64,000 nt of DNA from Sinonovacula constricta (Eukaryota > Mollusca > Bivalvia > Cardiida > Solecurtidae): positions 5,042,685 to 5,106,684 of the forward strand of contig CM017568.1 of NCBI GenBank assembly GCA_007844125.1, read 5' to 3'. Positions 37,201 through 47,141 of this stretch are shown here, piece after piece; within the stretch, counting starts at the first letter, position 1; each line of letters starts with the position of its first letter. A model generated the notes under the pieces. The model was not told the origin of the DNA. It saw only the letters and a list, made by a program, of their open reading frames with translations, and searched no databases. The position numbers and the translations under genes are program-made.

Positions 37201-40170
37201 CAACGGTGAAACTGGTAACTGTTAAAGTTGAACTGTTGCTAATATAAATATGTATTAATTTCTAAGAATAAAATGCATCTTTCTAAAAATATAACGATGC
37301 ATAAGATACAACAGTATCAGCTAGTGCTTACATTTACGACAAAACAACCCATATATTCATTAAAATTATGAAATGTCTTTAGAATTACTGTTTTCAAGTG
37401 AATCTTGAGAGTTTACTGTTGCTAATTATTGCATCCTTTCTTTAAAAGTGTGGTACCTGACAATTTCCCTACACCAATACATGTAACAATATTTCTCCAA
37501 GGTTTCTGGGAATTTATGAATAATTTCTGTATAAACTCATACTTTAGTCGGAGTCCAGATGATTGTGAACTCTTCCTGCATGTGAGACATTACAAAAACA
37601 ATAATCTACAATTCATTTCTTTCCAAATCCATATAAGCACAAAAGTGATCTCTGCTAAAAATAGATACCGATGTCAGCACGCACTACCTAGATAACAATA
37701 TAATGCAATCTCAAAAGTAAGTTGTCAAATATTTTTCTTACTGTTAAAATAGCTATTTCTGCAGTGTGGCTCAGAAAGGAAATATCTGTTTGTTATGATG
37801 ATTAGGATGTAATGCTTCACTTTTCACTCAGATCTAAGGCATCAATGAACAGTATTTTAAGGACCTTTTCAGGTAAAATTGATTTATTTATTGTTTTTTA
37901 GAACAAATATTTGGTCCAAACTGTCGGATATCACCTTTAAGATCTTTCATCCCGTTCCTTTGCGTAATCACATTTAATTATATAATCTATCCAATGAAAC
38001 ACGATCAACTCTGATCTTATAATCATGAGTGGGACCCCACAATCTATCTCAGAATGGTCTGAATTGCTCATCACTATTTGTCACTTATCTTCTCTTCAGT
38101 CTTCTTCCTAAAAATGCCTAACACAAAAATTCATGATTGGAAAAATCAAATGCAAAAATATAAAATACAAACTAGAACAAAAAAGCCAACCTATATATTG
38201 CAGGTGTCAGCTCAGGTCTTTTATATGACATAGCACAACAATCCTTGAATCAATATTAAAATTTAATTTAACAACTATTTATTATTTTAATAATTATATT
38301 AACAATAAGACACACAAGAATATTAATCAACATTTAAATAATCACATTTTTAAAAAAGATATGCAGAAAATTTAAATATTTAACAAATTATCATTACTCA
38401 ACTAACCACTGCTTAAAACTGATAGTAGTTCAGAATTAGCAGTATTTCTAGGAGGGCAGGACAAGGTGCAGTAACAACTTACATTTCATTAAGTAATTTA
38501 ATATTTATCTCACTTTAGAAATGAAACTGTTCATTTAAATACAAATTAGTTTAATTCAGAAAAAGCTGCCGAACAAAATGACAAGGTCTATAAACAACGT
38601 AGCAAGGTTTGTTTACACCACACAAAACGTCAAGTAATGAGGGTGGCCATTTTTAATAATTCTGTTTTCATTTGGATTAATATTATTTGGAGTTCTAAAG
38701 CCGCATAAGGTGAGGCTAAAATTATCTTAAAAACTGATCTTTTTACATTTAATTTCAATAGAAAATAAATTAATAATTATGATGATAGTGTAAGCATTGC
38801 ACTATTGATAACATGCGAACATACATGTGAAATTGGCTATAATCATTTTGTTATCGATTGAGCTAAAATTCACATCTTCTTTTTTCAAACGTTATGTTCC
38901 GGAAAACCCCTGAAAATGTTGGTTCCCATTAATTTATTCTGTGGTCATTTCTATAGTTAACTATGATCACAAATAGTTTCTACCAAAGTTACAAAGGAGA
39001 CCGAAATAAAATGGCCCTATTTCTGGGTCGTGTTTTCTGAAAAGTTAATTTTGTGGGATTTGGCATCGCTACTTGTGACATCGTTTATACACTTGTCAAC
39101 ATTGGCTTATCTAAAAGAAATACATTAAGGTTTATTTTATTTCCATTATCTTTATAACGCTTTATAACGCTTTCTCATATTTTCAGTTTTTTCATAAATT
39201 CGTGACGTCATAAAATATATGGAATGCGCGCTCGTACGATCTGTGAGATTGTCCAAAATACTACTCAACTTTGACAAGAACGCTAATACTATTTATTTGA
39301 CCAAAAACATGCGGTCTAAGCAGGTAAATATTGTCCAGTGTTCAATTTTATTATAAATAATCTTGACTATCATTAAAAAAAATCTTATTATGTTGAAAAT
39401 GTTCTTTTGATCCAGACAATAGTGCTAAATCCATAACTTGATTCACACCTAACGTTGTAAACAGTCATAGCTAATTTATTGCAGTATGGTAAAATAAGTC
39501 ACGTTGATTTCCAACGGCAACACCTGCCATCCAATCAAAAGTCATGAATTTATGAGAAAGCGTCTGCTCGATTTAGAAAACCGGTGTCTACTCAGAAAAG
39601 TAAGATAAGCAATGCATAAAACTTTCTTTTTCATGTTTTTTTTCTATTGTACATTTTTCAGCATGGTTTCTTGTGATGATAACTGTTAAGAAACAATAAA
39701 TAGAATAAATTTTCAGGTCGGTACGGTTAGATTTATGTGATAGACCTCCCCCCCCCCAAAAAAAAAAAAAATATGAACAAATAGCATAAATAACATCAAA
39801 AGTCTCAATCAAGCCTCAGTAATTATTCTTATTGCCAAATCTTTTGCATGTAAGAATAAGTGAACTATCGATTTGTCAATCCGGCATCTATAAACATATA
39901 TATTAAGACTGCGAATATTTACCCTGTATCAACACACAGATAAATGCAAGTATAAAATTTAAAATTTAACTCGAATCCTAATTTTGCTGACATCCGCGAA
40001 AACTCCTTACAGAACGCCTAATACTCACTATCTTCGACTTTCTTCTCTGGATTTCCTCCCATTCCTAAACCTGCCATTACAAGCGGGTGTAAAAGTTTCG
40101 GGTAGATAAAGCAGAAACATCCTAAAATAATGGCAATAGAGCCATATAAACGAATAGTTTGAAAATCCAT
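25153..40170 (-). CDS. RIC3: RIC-3 chaperone of acetylcholine receptors
   Basis: RIC-3 is an ER membrane chaperone that promotes folding and assembly of nicotinic acetylcholine and 5-HT3 receptors. Exons in transcript order: 40170-40029, 33513-33428, 32949-32806, 31189-30988, 27393-27046, 26430-26289, 25247-25153. The product is about 385 residues, near the usual metazoan length. Visible: N-terminal hydrophobic helix (SIAIILGCFCFIYPKLL), a Pro-rich linker, the hallmark GSGRGMMGIILPMYAIGIV then IYLVYTLFK membrane segment, an acidic region, a short coiled coil (LQQRLAETEAQMSKILAAM), a long acidic Ser/Glu-rich tail and a terminal basic motif VRKRVP. All splice sites are GT-AG and phases agree, except that exon 5 (348 nt) has one extra base. 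The introns total about 14 kb and hold a minisatellite. Confidence 0.93.
26289..26430 (-). CDS. RIC3: RIC3 exon 6
   Basis: Acceptor CTGTTAG, donor CCAG|GTATAC; 142 nt. Encodes an acidic, Ser-rich low-complexity stretch (EPSNVSEGSSHESESYEIIT...). Enters in phase 0 and leaves in phase 1, matching exon 7. Confidence 0.8.
27046..27393 (-). CDS. RIC3: RIC3 exon 5 (coiled coil) with one-base frame surplus
   Basis: Acceptor CTCCCCAG, donor CCA|GTAAGT. The 5' part reads NLDMRKLQQRLAETEAQM then SKILAAMQAVQMKVGSAEK, the RIC3 coiled coil. The 3' part, one frame over, reads AATCGSSPSSQQGQTTLEEV and an Asn/Ser/Gly-rich stretch ending at the donor in the phase that exon 6 needs. In the first frame a TAG follows soon (SHLW-stop). 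At 348 nt the exon is one base too long. A CCCC run at about 27271-27274 is a plausible site. Confidence 0.8.
27640..27800 (-). repeat. SINE fragment, reverse orientation
   Basis: The reverse complement contains 'cttcaagtggccaccgtctc', 'cagttaactgataaactgtt' and 'ggtgggacgataaacca', the SINE 3' half, preceded by 'tagtatcatgctaggtggtc' and 'acggcatgttatacaca'. Inside a RIC3 intron. Confidence 0.7.
30988..31189 (-). CDS. RIC3: RIC3 exon 4
   Basis: Acceptor CACTCCAG, donor AATA|GTAAGA; 202 nt. Encodes VFNKKEEKSRQSPSRSPERR, then LDLTAEDSFDEGRVRASVD and LSQDELSKHLHELHEMADRV, a charged helix-prone region just after the second membrane segment. Confidence 0.85.
32129..32805 (-). repeat. 39-bp minisatellite abutting the RIC3 exon 3 donor, about 17 units
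   Basis: Plus-strand unit: CCAACCACCCCTACATAATA followed by CCCTACCATTAAGTGTTAA. On the RIC3 strand each unit carries GTAGGGGTG. The last unit runs directly into the exon 3 donor (TTTAAG|GTAGGGGTGATTGG), so the authentic 5' splice site is the array's terminal motif. Variants include 'ccctttataata' units (32250-32340, 32450) and 'tcattaagcg' units. Confidence 0.95.
32806..32949 (-). CDS. RIC3: RIC3 exon 3 (membrane segment 2)
   Basis: Acceptor GTGTTACAG, donor AAG|GTAGGG; 144 nt, phase 0-0. Encodes QGPHPGMRAASAEQSRQSGK, then the family hallmark GSGRGMMGIILPMYAIGIV and IYLVYTLFK. Confidence 0.93.
33428..33513 (-). CDS. RIC3: RIC3 exon 2
   Basis: Acceptor TTTTCAG, donor TTTCGT|GTAAGTG; 86 nt. 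Encodes FVPPPLRDRHPHLSQKAQEM then HEQAKSFR, the Pro-rich linker between the two membrane helices. Phases 1 to 0 fit exons 1 and 3; the alternative donor 2 bases earlier would not. Confidence 0.88.
37640..37945 (+). repeat. GTGGTATCC-family dispersed repeat, copy 5
   Basis: Blocks in family order: 'tctctgctaaaaatagatac', 'ctcaaaagtaagttgtca', TTCTGCAGTGTGGCTCAG, 'atcaatgaacagtattttaa', GGACCTTTTCAGGTAA and the end AACTGTCGGATATCACC. Antisense to RIC3, in its first intron. Confidence 0.75.
39166..39560. mobile_element. Possible small inverted-repeat element
   Basis: ACGCTTTCTCAT near 39168 is mirrored by ATGAGAAAGCGT near 39553, and inside them 'cataaattcgtgac' by 'gtcatgaatttatg'. About 390 bp, no coding capacity. 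Imperfect arms and undefined target duplication make it tentative. Confidence 0.35.
40029..40170 (-). CDS. RIC3: RIC3 exon 1 (start, membrane helix 1)
   Basis: ATG at 40168-40170; donor GATA|GTGAGT. Encodes MDFQTIRLYGSIAIILGCFC, then FIYPKLLHPLVMAGLGMGGN and PEKKVED. The single hydrophobic helix right after the start is where RIC-3 proteins have their first membrane segment or uncleaved signal. No other in-frame ATG lies close upstream. Confidence 0.9.
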
Positions 40171-40212
40171 GATTTGTTTACACTTGGAAGGTTCGATAGA
40201 AGTCGTCGTTTC

Positions 40213-40222
40213 ATCACGTGAC
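40213..40222 (-). promoter_or_regulatory. E-box / CLEAR-like site upstream of RIC3
   Basis: TCACGTGAC, a CACGTG E-box with the TC/GA flanks bound by USF and TFE-type factors, about 45 bases upstream of the RIC3 ATG. Its position in the presumed proximal promoter or 5' UTR is suggestive only. Confidence 0.35.
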
Positions 40223-40541
40223 CAAATATCGCAAGTACGACTTTACTTCGGCTATTGTCGGTGTTTGTCGAGAAACCTCGGCACGCATAATTTCTGAGTT
40301 CCGTTTATTAGAATCGATCTTTTTCAAAAGCAACAATGCAGGGGCGGATCCAGAGTCTAAATTTGACAGTTACAGTGGGGAATCATGTAGCCAGTCCCAG
40401 GTCCCATTCAAGTACATAAAAATGTCTTATTGTAAAAAGAACACAACTACTGTTCAAATAACATACTTTGTTTCCAAATGTAGCAAAATACACGAGAAAC
40501 ATATGCACACACAACCACATTCGATGAAACAACACTATAAA

Positions 40542-40676
<135 letters not shown>

Positions 40677-40827
40677 CGTGCGTGCGTGTGCCTGCCTAGC
40701 TAATATGCTTAGCAGTGGTTGTGGTCAGGGCGTGAAACCAAATATTTGTTGAGGCCTTTGAAAAATTAACTTCAGGAATTTTGACCGTTTCACATGAAAT
40801 GAATCCGCGGCTGCATTCAGGTAGAGT

Positions 40828-41046
40828 ATTAGGTGGTATCCGACAGTTTGCGTATATCTAATATATACCGGTGAGGTATTTGTTCGTGATTTCTGCAGAA
40901 CAATCATATTTTTGTCTAAGCATTGATGATTTTCAACAGAATCTTAATTGTAGGGCAGTAAAACTAGTTAATCAGCACTTAAATGGTTCATTCTTTTCAC
41001 ATTCTAAATAAGAACGTTTGGGATTCCTGCTAAAATAGACATATAC
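40828..41046 (-). repeat. GTGGTATCC-family dispersed repeat, copy 6 (partial, inverted)
   Basis: Begins TAGGTGGTATCCGACAGTTT, the terminal block in reverse orientation, and ends near 'gattcctgctaaaatagaca'. The middle is diverged or deleted relative to other copies. Confidence 0.5.
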
Positions 41047-44000
41047 ATGTACACCGATCACGTTCTGTCTACTCAAAAATTGAAGGAAATATGTTATTAA
41101 GCAGGCCCTGTGTCACGGTCTGGTGTTCTTCGGTGCTTATATTTCTCTGTCTTCTCAAGTGTATCTGGACAAAATGTTTACATTTTAATGGTTTTATTAA
41201 ACTGATAATGGAGGTCTTATAATGCGAAGACATAAACCTTTAGCAACCTACTCTGTTATTGAAAATTAGTTCAAATTCTTCAAAAATATGCCCAAACTGG
41301 CAAACACATAATTTCCTTGAGTTGGATCATAAAATGCAACTAGATTACATTTGTAGCTCCGTTTTTCCACCGGTCGTCGTTTGTATATATTGGGGGAGGG
41401 GGTGTTGCTGTCCTAGCGCAATTTTTCAGCAGACAACCATTGCAGTATCGTCTGATATTATTCTTTATACATATATATAAATATATATTAATGATGTCTG
41501 TTGGGTGTTCGAGAGTGTGTTTCGCAAAAATTCGATGTAGAGTATTTATTGAAGTCACAACTAAAATTCGTCTTTTAAAAAAGTACCAAAATTTCCAGTC
41601 CGTGGAGCCTTCAATAAATAGTGTAGCAAACAAAACAGTACTGATTTGCCACTAAGACTTTATTATGTGTTAGACCAGACAAAATAGGCTACAACTGCCA
41701 GTAAATAATGTAGATTGATAGACAGATTTATTTCGCTATGGAATGCATGTACATGGACATTTAAAACAACATGTACGGTACAAATATAACATCCATGAGA
41801 ATAAATAAGCCATGACATGCACACCAACATTAGGGATAACACAAAAATAGAGAGGCTCTTATTTCCATTGTGGTCCCCTGTAAAACAAACAAAGTATAAC
41901 CAAGCCTGTTCAAATTATGATTTTTTTTTCTCTCTTAACTATACATTAGAATTACGGCACATCAAACAAGTTAAGCGTTTATTAAAACTTGGACCGAAAT
42001 ATAACAGATTGTGCACACGTTATCAAAGTATCGTCGTGTTCCAGTACACTGTTCATTTGGATTTAAGAATAAAATCATTACCACAATCGCTAAAGCATAT
42101 TATTGATGAGTGTAACAGTTAAGTCTCATAAAAACACTGATAATAATATCAGATTTTCTTTTCTGATCATATGCCGACTTCAAGAGAGTGATTTTGTCTG
42201 CTTTTGTTTTAAATGAGATTCTGTCCACCTATGCTAAAATGAACGGAGGGGGTTTTGTCCGGGAGATATTTCGTAATACAAATGCTAGAACAATTGCCAC
42301 TGTTTATGTTTTTATTTTGCTCGGATATAACTTGAAATTGCATTTTGCTCTATTCTATTTTGGAATCAATCTCAAAGCTTGACCTCAATATATTTTCGTA
42401 ACTCACAATAAATCTCCTTATTATAAAACAACAAAATTCCTGTTCGCATCTTCCAACCATTTTGTCATGGCCTGAACAAAAAACTTTAAGTACACAGTAA
42501 AACTACTGTTTCCCTTCATTGGGATGTAAGGTCACAATCAAAACACATCGGCTAATAACATCTGCATCGTCGCCAAGGAGTGCAGATAAAGCTCGTTAGT
42601 GGGGCAGTTGACATCGAATGTTATGCTCACAGTGGATGTTGTACACGAGTCAGATGGCCTCATGGGTCTGGCTAGCAATATGGGAGCCCGAGTGGCTGCT
42701 TGGGCATTCTACAAAATTTGTGTGATCAGACCATTTCTCAAAAAATATAGTCGAGAAAAAATGTATGACCGGGCCATCTGGGGGTGGGAGGGCCTCCCTT
42801 GGACACTGTGTTTAGCTTGAGAAGTGGTGTGCTAGTGATCTGCTGTGCGGTGTCGTCACACGTACTGTTTGAACAGTTTTACTCAAGAATTGTCTGTTAC
42901 AGTTATGTTATGTTAAAATGTGATAATTTTCGTAGAATGTATGAATATAAAATGTTTTATTGGTATTTTACGATACTACCGAATAACTGCTTTGAAATGT
43001 GATATTATCACTTATAGTATTTACTAATTATAATTTAAAAATGATTTGCCTTCTAGCATACATGCAAATAAGTTTCAAAATCGTGTTAAGTCTTAACATC
43101 AACAGGTGTATAAAAATAAAGGGCGGGTTTATGTTCGCCTTTAAAATTTTAGGTCGGAGTTTTTTATCCGCACTGTAGCTTTGGTGGGAAGCTTTTTGTA
43201 CGCGTGTACAAAAGTCAGAGGAGGGTTGTTGTCCTGGGTGGTTTTTGTTCCTGCTCGAGTTGTTGCAACAATGTTCGAAGCACATGCACAGTAAAAAAGG
43301 CGAAGAACACTTAAAAATCAAGGATAGCGGATACAGTATTTATCATTGTTAAGCATTACGTGTACAAATCCATCTCGTTATCAGATTTTCTTCCCTTGTC
43401 TACACTTCTTGAAACTTTTATAACAAAAGAGATGTTTATACAACGATTCACATTTAAAAACTTAACCAATCCTTAGGTCATTCCTTCTGGATAAAAAGGT
43501 GAAAAAGGTGAAGGTGAAATAATATGTATCTATGCTCTTTAGCAACTTTTACAACTATAGCTCCTGATCAATTTTTCCCCGTTACCAAATGTACAGTGTG
43601 CCACGTTGTCTATTCCCAAAGACCTAAGTAACAAAGACCTGTTCCATACAAACTGGTGTATATGTCTCTTTTGGGGAACCCCTTTTTGGCAGATGAAAAT
43701 GTTGGGATTTTAAAAGACAGTGTAATTAACAGTGGACTGTAACAAAAATCATTTCAGTTTTGATGTAGCGTATCCCTAAAATTGAGTTCGGTTTGGGCGA
43801 GTCAATTGAGATTAAATTGTATTAAACTTTTAAACGTAACTTTCCTTATCTCAGGTCGGCATTAATGTACGAGGTCATTTTTTACTGATATAAATACTTA
43901 TTTTTGTACCATAAGCTTGATTAATCTTCCTCTGACCTATCGCCCTATGCACATAGGGGTACATTGGTGAAATGGAAATTGTCTCCCTTGTTAGTTAATA

Positions 44001-44081
44001 TCCGATTATTATATATATTCAAAACAGTAGGTAGGTCCTTTCAGTTGAAATTCTTGGACTTTATCGCCTGCTCTTTTGTAA
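41047..44081. other. RIC3-to-Naiad spacer, no gene recognised
   Basis: AT-rich, with short random open frames (up to about 100 codons) that show no domain, no splice-supported structure and no biased composition. Confidence 0.4.
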
Positions 44082-44105
44082 GATATTGCAATTACAAACA
44101 GTGAA

Positions 44106-44791
44106 ATGTCTTACTTTTGCATAAATATAAGCTTAAAACCATTTAAATATTTAAAGAGACTTAACGTTCCTAGTAGTAATGTAAAGAATTCCCCCGCACA
44201 AATGCAAAGTGGACATAATGTGTTCTTTAATATCTACAAGTGTAATTATAAAAGATGTAGTACATGTAGATTCCTTAACTGTAACTCCACTGTCAAGTCT
44301 ACTGTAAATGGCCGTACATTTAACATTTCCTTACCTTGTGGTGTTGATTGACAAAGTAACAACGAAACCATACTAACTGTAAACTGCAGTACGTTGGACA
44401 AACGGAGCGGGCGCTTAAAATTAGATTTCGAGAGCATTCATATAAAATCCGTAACGCTCGTCGTTTTAAGAACTACCTTTATAATAATTTTCTAACTACA
44501 GGACATTCTTTAAAATATGTGAACATACAACCTTTGCAAAAAATTGTTTTCGATGACGATGTTTCTAAAGGATTTAAATTACAGGCCAGATACAGTGCCG
44601 AACTTGATTGGATTAAAAAACTTCAGACTCCATTTCCACTCGGTCTAAATGACAATATTTATCAGGCGGGCAATATTTCTAAAAATTCGAACATTGACAT
44701 CTTTAGTATTCTATCTTTACGCAAGTGCAAACGAGGATCTCATGGAATCATAATCTTTCTTAAACGCAGATTTAGGAAAACAGTTTCTATT
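44106..44791 (+). pseudogene. Naiad GIY-YIG endonuclease segment
   Basis: The first part is 44106-44348 (ATG SYFCINIS...NISLPCGVD), a UGA at 44349-44351, then SNN. A small deletion follows, and the frame resumes at about 44378 with CKLQYVGQTERALKIRFREH and ends ELDWIKKLQTPFPLGLNDN...RGSHG. The Y-V-G and R-x-x-x-H motifs of the nuclease are present. The IYLITC-type strand before QYVG is damaged. The frame is closed by a TAA (44792-44794) at the start of a 19-A tract. Confidence 0.75.
44349..44351 (+). other. In-frame UGA, candidate selenocysteine 1
   Basis: GVD-UGA-QSNN in the nuclease domain. Related Penelope-family nucleases commonly have a Cys before (K/Q)SNN or (K/Q)SSN. The local frame is open on both sides for a short distance before a deletion. 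Confidence 0.45.
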
Positions 44792-44792
44792 T

Positions 44793-44811
44793 AAAAAAAA
44801 AAAAAAAAAAA
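44793..44811. repeat. A19 homopolymer inside the element
   Basis: Nineteen A residues interrupt the nuclease-to-linker coding region. The protein similarity continues on the far side in another frame. Confidence 0.95.
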
Positions 44812-45666
44812 GAATATATGACAAAGTGAACACACTTTATATTCGATCTGGTATTCACGCCTTACTTTGTACAGTTACCAATCTACCCTTGAAATCACTA
44901 GTTATTTTGGACAATGAGGCAGATAAAATATATTTACGTACTCATCCTTTAAATGAGGTGGCTTCCATCATTCAAAAGTATACTACCCATGCTTTAAGAC
45001 TTCATATAGATAAACAGACTCAACATAAACGACATTTCATGACATTCAAATACATTAATAAAGGGATTGATTTTATCGACGTACCAAGTATCTTTTGGGA
45101 CAAAAATATCATCAATAAAATCCCCAGTTACTTCGAAAACAAAGAAAACACAATGATTTGTTATAAGTACCAAAAACCCATTAGAGGTCTTATTTTTAAT
45201 TACAACCAAACAGTAGGCAGACCTTAACCTAAATGACCCTTCTCAAGATTCTTGTAACTGTTCAACTTCACCTTTCTGTTATTTACCTTCTGGCCATATC
45301 ATTACTGGGGATTTAAACATCATCGATGACTATAAATTGAGAAAAATACTCTTTAAGGGTCCGAAATATCACCTGCCAGATGAAATAGATTTTGACCTTT
45401 GTTGCAAAGAAATTGCTGATGCAATTAATCTGTTTGCCGATCGCTGGTGTAAGAGAGAAAACACGGATACAATAGCACTTAATACTTGGAAGAAAGCCAT
45501 TTTTAAGATAATAAAAAATCGCGTTAAATTCTACCGCTCACATCCTTCTAGTTTACCTAAGAAACCTTTTTATCACTTAAAACATCTAAAACAGTCCTTT
45601 CAGAATATTCACGAGAAATTTGTACTTGTACCTGCAGACAAAGCTTCAAACAACATAATTTTTGTC

Positions 45667-45669
45667 TGA
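45667..45669 (+). other. In-frame UGA, candidate selenocysteine 2
   Basis: NNIIFV-UGA-RLYYINVL. In related Penelope RTs this spot, right after the PADKAxNN-hydrophobic block and before (K/R)xxYI, is a conserved Cys. The frame is clean for more than 85 codons on both sides, so this is the best of the three internal UGAs. Confidence 0.6.
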
Positions 45670-46560
45670 CGACTATATTACATAAATGTACTGAGTGCTG
45701 AGTTATCCACCACCAGTTCTTACTCTTGCACCAACCTTGACTTTCAGACAGACATTGACAAACATAAACAGATATTGCATAATTTCAATATCAAAACAGA
45801 ATCAAAGCAAGAAAAACTTCCTTCCTTGTACTGGATTCCTAAGCTTCACAAAACACCATACAAGTCACGATTCATAGCTAATGCCAGCTCTAGCACCACC
45901 ACTCACATATCTAAACTACTTACGTCTTGCATTAACAGCCGTTCGCAATCACGTTGTTAAATATTGTGAAAAAGTGTATGAAATTTCAGGAATTAACATT
46001 TTTTTTGGTCTATTAAAAATTCTTCAGAAGTCTTAGACGAGTTTCCTACTTTAAACTTTCATTGCTCTGCAGTTAATACTTACGATTTCTCTACGCTGTA
46101 CACTTCTTTACCTCATTATTTAATTGAGACCAAATTGATTGCTCTTACTGAGAAAACATTTGCTCGCAAGCAACGTCTATATATTGCATGTCATGATAGT
46201 AATGATTTTTTACCAACACTTTCTTAGAAAAGTTTACTATGTGGACTTGCACGAATGTTTGTGAAGCTTTACGTTTTCTATTAGACAATATTTACATAAA
46301 ATGCGGTGACACTTTATTTAGACGAGTAATTGGTATCCCTATGGGAACCAACTGTGCACCATTATTTGCAGATTTGTTTTATACTGCTTTGAACGTGATT
46401 TCATGTTAATTTTATCCCCTTCAAACCAAAGCCACATTATGAGGCTTTCAATTTAACGTCACGCTATCTTGACGATATTCTAACTATAGATAATCCTTTC
46501 TTTTCTCAAATGATCCATCTGATTTACCCTCCAGAACTTACCCTTAATAAAACAAATAAC

Positions 46561-46563
46561 TGA
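46561..46563 (+). other. In-frame UGA, candidate selenocysteine 3
   Basis: LNKTNN-UGA-HLNAAFLDIEI, between RT motifs C and the FLD block, in a frame open for over 170 codons downstream. The aligned residue in relatives is variable rather than clearly Cys, so this UGA could also be a decay mutation. Confidence 0.4.
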
Positions 46564-47141
46564 CATTTAAATGCAGCATTTCTAGATATTGAGATTAATA
46601 TTTCCAATGACGGCGTCTCTACTAAAATCTATGACAAGAGAGATGAATTCAACTTTAGTATTGTGAATTATCCATACCTTGATGGTGATTCACCTCATGC
46701 TACCTCCTATGGTATTTACATATCACAACTTACAAGGTTTGCACGAGTTTGTACTAGAGTAGAAGATTTCAATGCTAGAAACCTGTTTATTTCTTCTAAA
46801 CTGTTACAGCAAGGCTTTCGTTTTCATAAATTAAGAAAGGCGTTTTCAAAATTCTTTCACCGCAATGGTTTTATTGCTTCTAAGTATAATAGCAGTATGA
46901 AAACACTTATGCAGAAAGGCATAAGCCATCCTGCATTTTATGGAAATGTTTTATACAAGTTAAAGAAGATCAAGGGTCTCAATAACTTTTCTGACCACTT
47001 TACAAAACTTATCAGAAAATGTATTGCAGACGGTTACAACCCGGGAATCCTTCGATGTACTGCATTGCTTGCATGAATTGACCCTTTTACAGTCAAGAAC
47101 TTGCATTGCTTTTAAATTACACGATGACCGGACAGGTCGTT

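Larger units (their letters stand above)
33514..40028 (-). other. RIC3: RIC3 intron 1
   Basis: A 6.5-kb AT-rich intron. It contains a GTGGTATCC-family repeat (37640-37945), a directly repeated 27-bp block ('tttccaccaatatatgtgat' + 'atgcatt', at about 36889 and 36936) separated by T-rich DNA, and a possible small inverted-repeat element at 39166-39560. Some open frames exist but none shows a recognisable domain. Confidence 0.5.
44082..47115 (+). mobile_element. Naiad-type Penelope-like retroelement (N-terminal GIY-YIG, CxC, RT), decayed
   Basis: Domain order: GIY-YIG endonuclease (44106-44790), linker with a CxC motif (CNCSTSPFCYLPSGHIITGD, about 45258-45317), reverse transcriptase (about 45340-47076). 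The nuclease shows a Cys-rich YKCNYKRCSTC and LQYVGQTERALKIRFREH. The RT shows FVLVPADKASNN, YDFSTLYTSLPH (motif A), GIPMGTNCAPLFADLF (motif B) and SRYLDDIL (motif C). A nuclease ahead of the RT with a CxC linker is the published hallmark of Naiad/Chlamys elements; canonical Penelopes carry it at the C-terminus. The copy is dead as it stands: frame changes at about 44360, 44795 (A19), 45205, 45931, 46000 (T8), 46206 (T6), 46378 and 46425. Inside the aligned coding segments the only in-frame stops are three UGA codons (44349, 45667, 46561). The element's outer ends were not defined. Confidence 0.85.
45210..47115 (+). pseudogene. Naiad linker and reverse transcriptase segment
   Basis: One frame is open from about 45210 to 45930 apart from a UGA at 45667. 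It covers the CxC motif, LRKILFKGPKYHLPDEIDF, FVLVPADKASNNIIFV, then RLYYINVLSAELSTTSSYS and LPSLYWIPKLHKTPYKSRFI. After several short frame changes, a frame open from 46441 to 47073 (apart from UGA 46561) carries SRYLDDIL, AAFLDIEIN, TKIYDKRDEFNFSIVNYPYL and SYGIYISQLTRFARVCTRVE. It ends at UGA 47074-47076, or twelve codons later at TAA 47113-47115 if that UGA is also read. Confidence 0.8.

Noticed and set aside
41817..42122. 101-codon frame between RIC3 and the Naiad element
   Set aside because: The composition is that of random AT-rich sequence, and no motif or neighbouring exon was seen.
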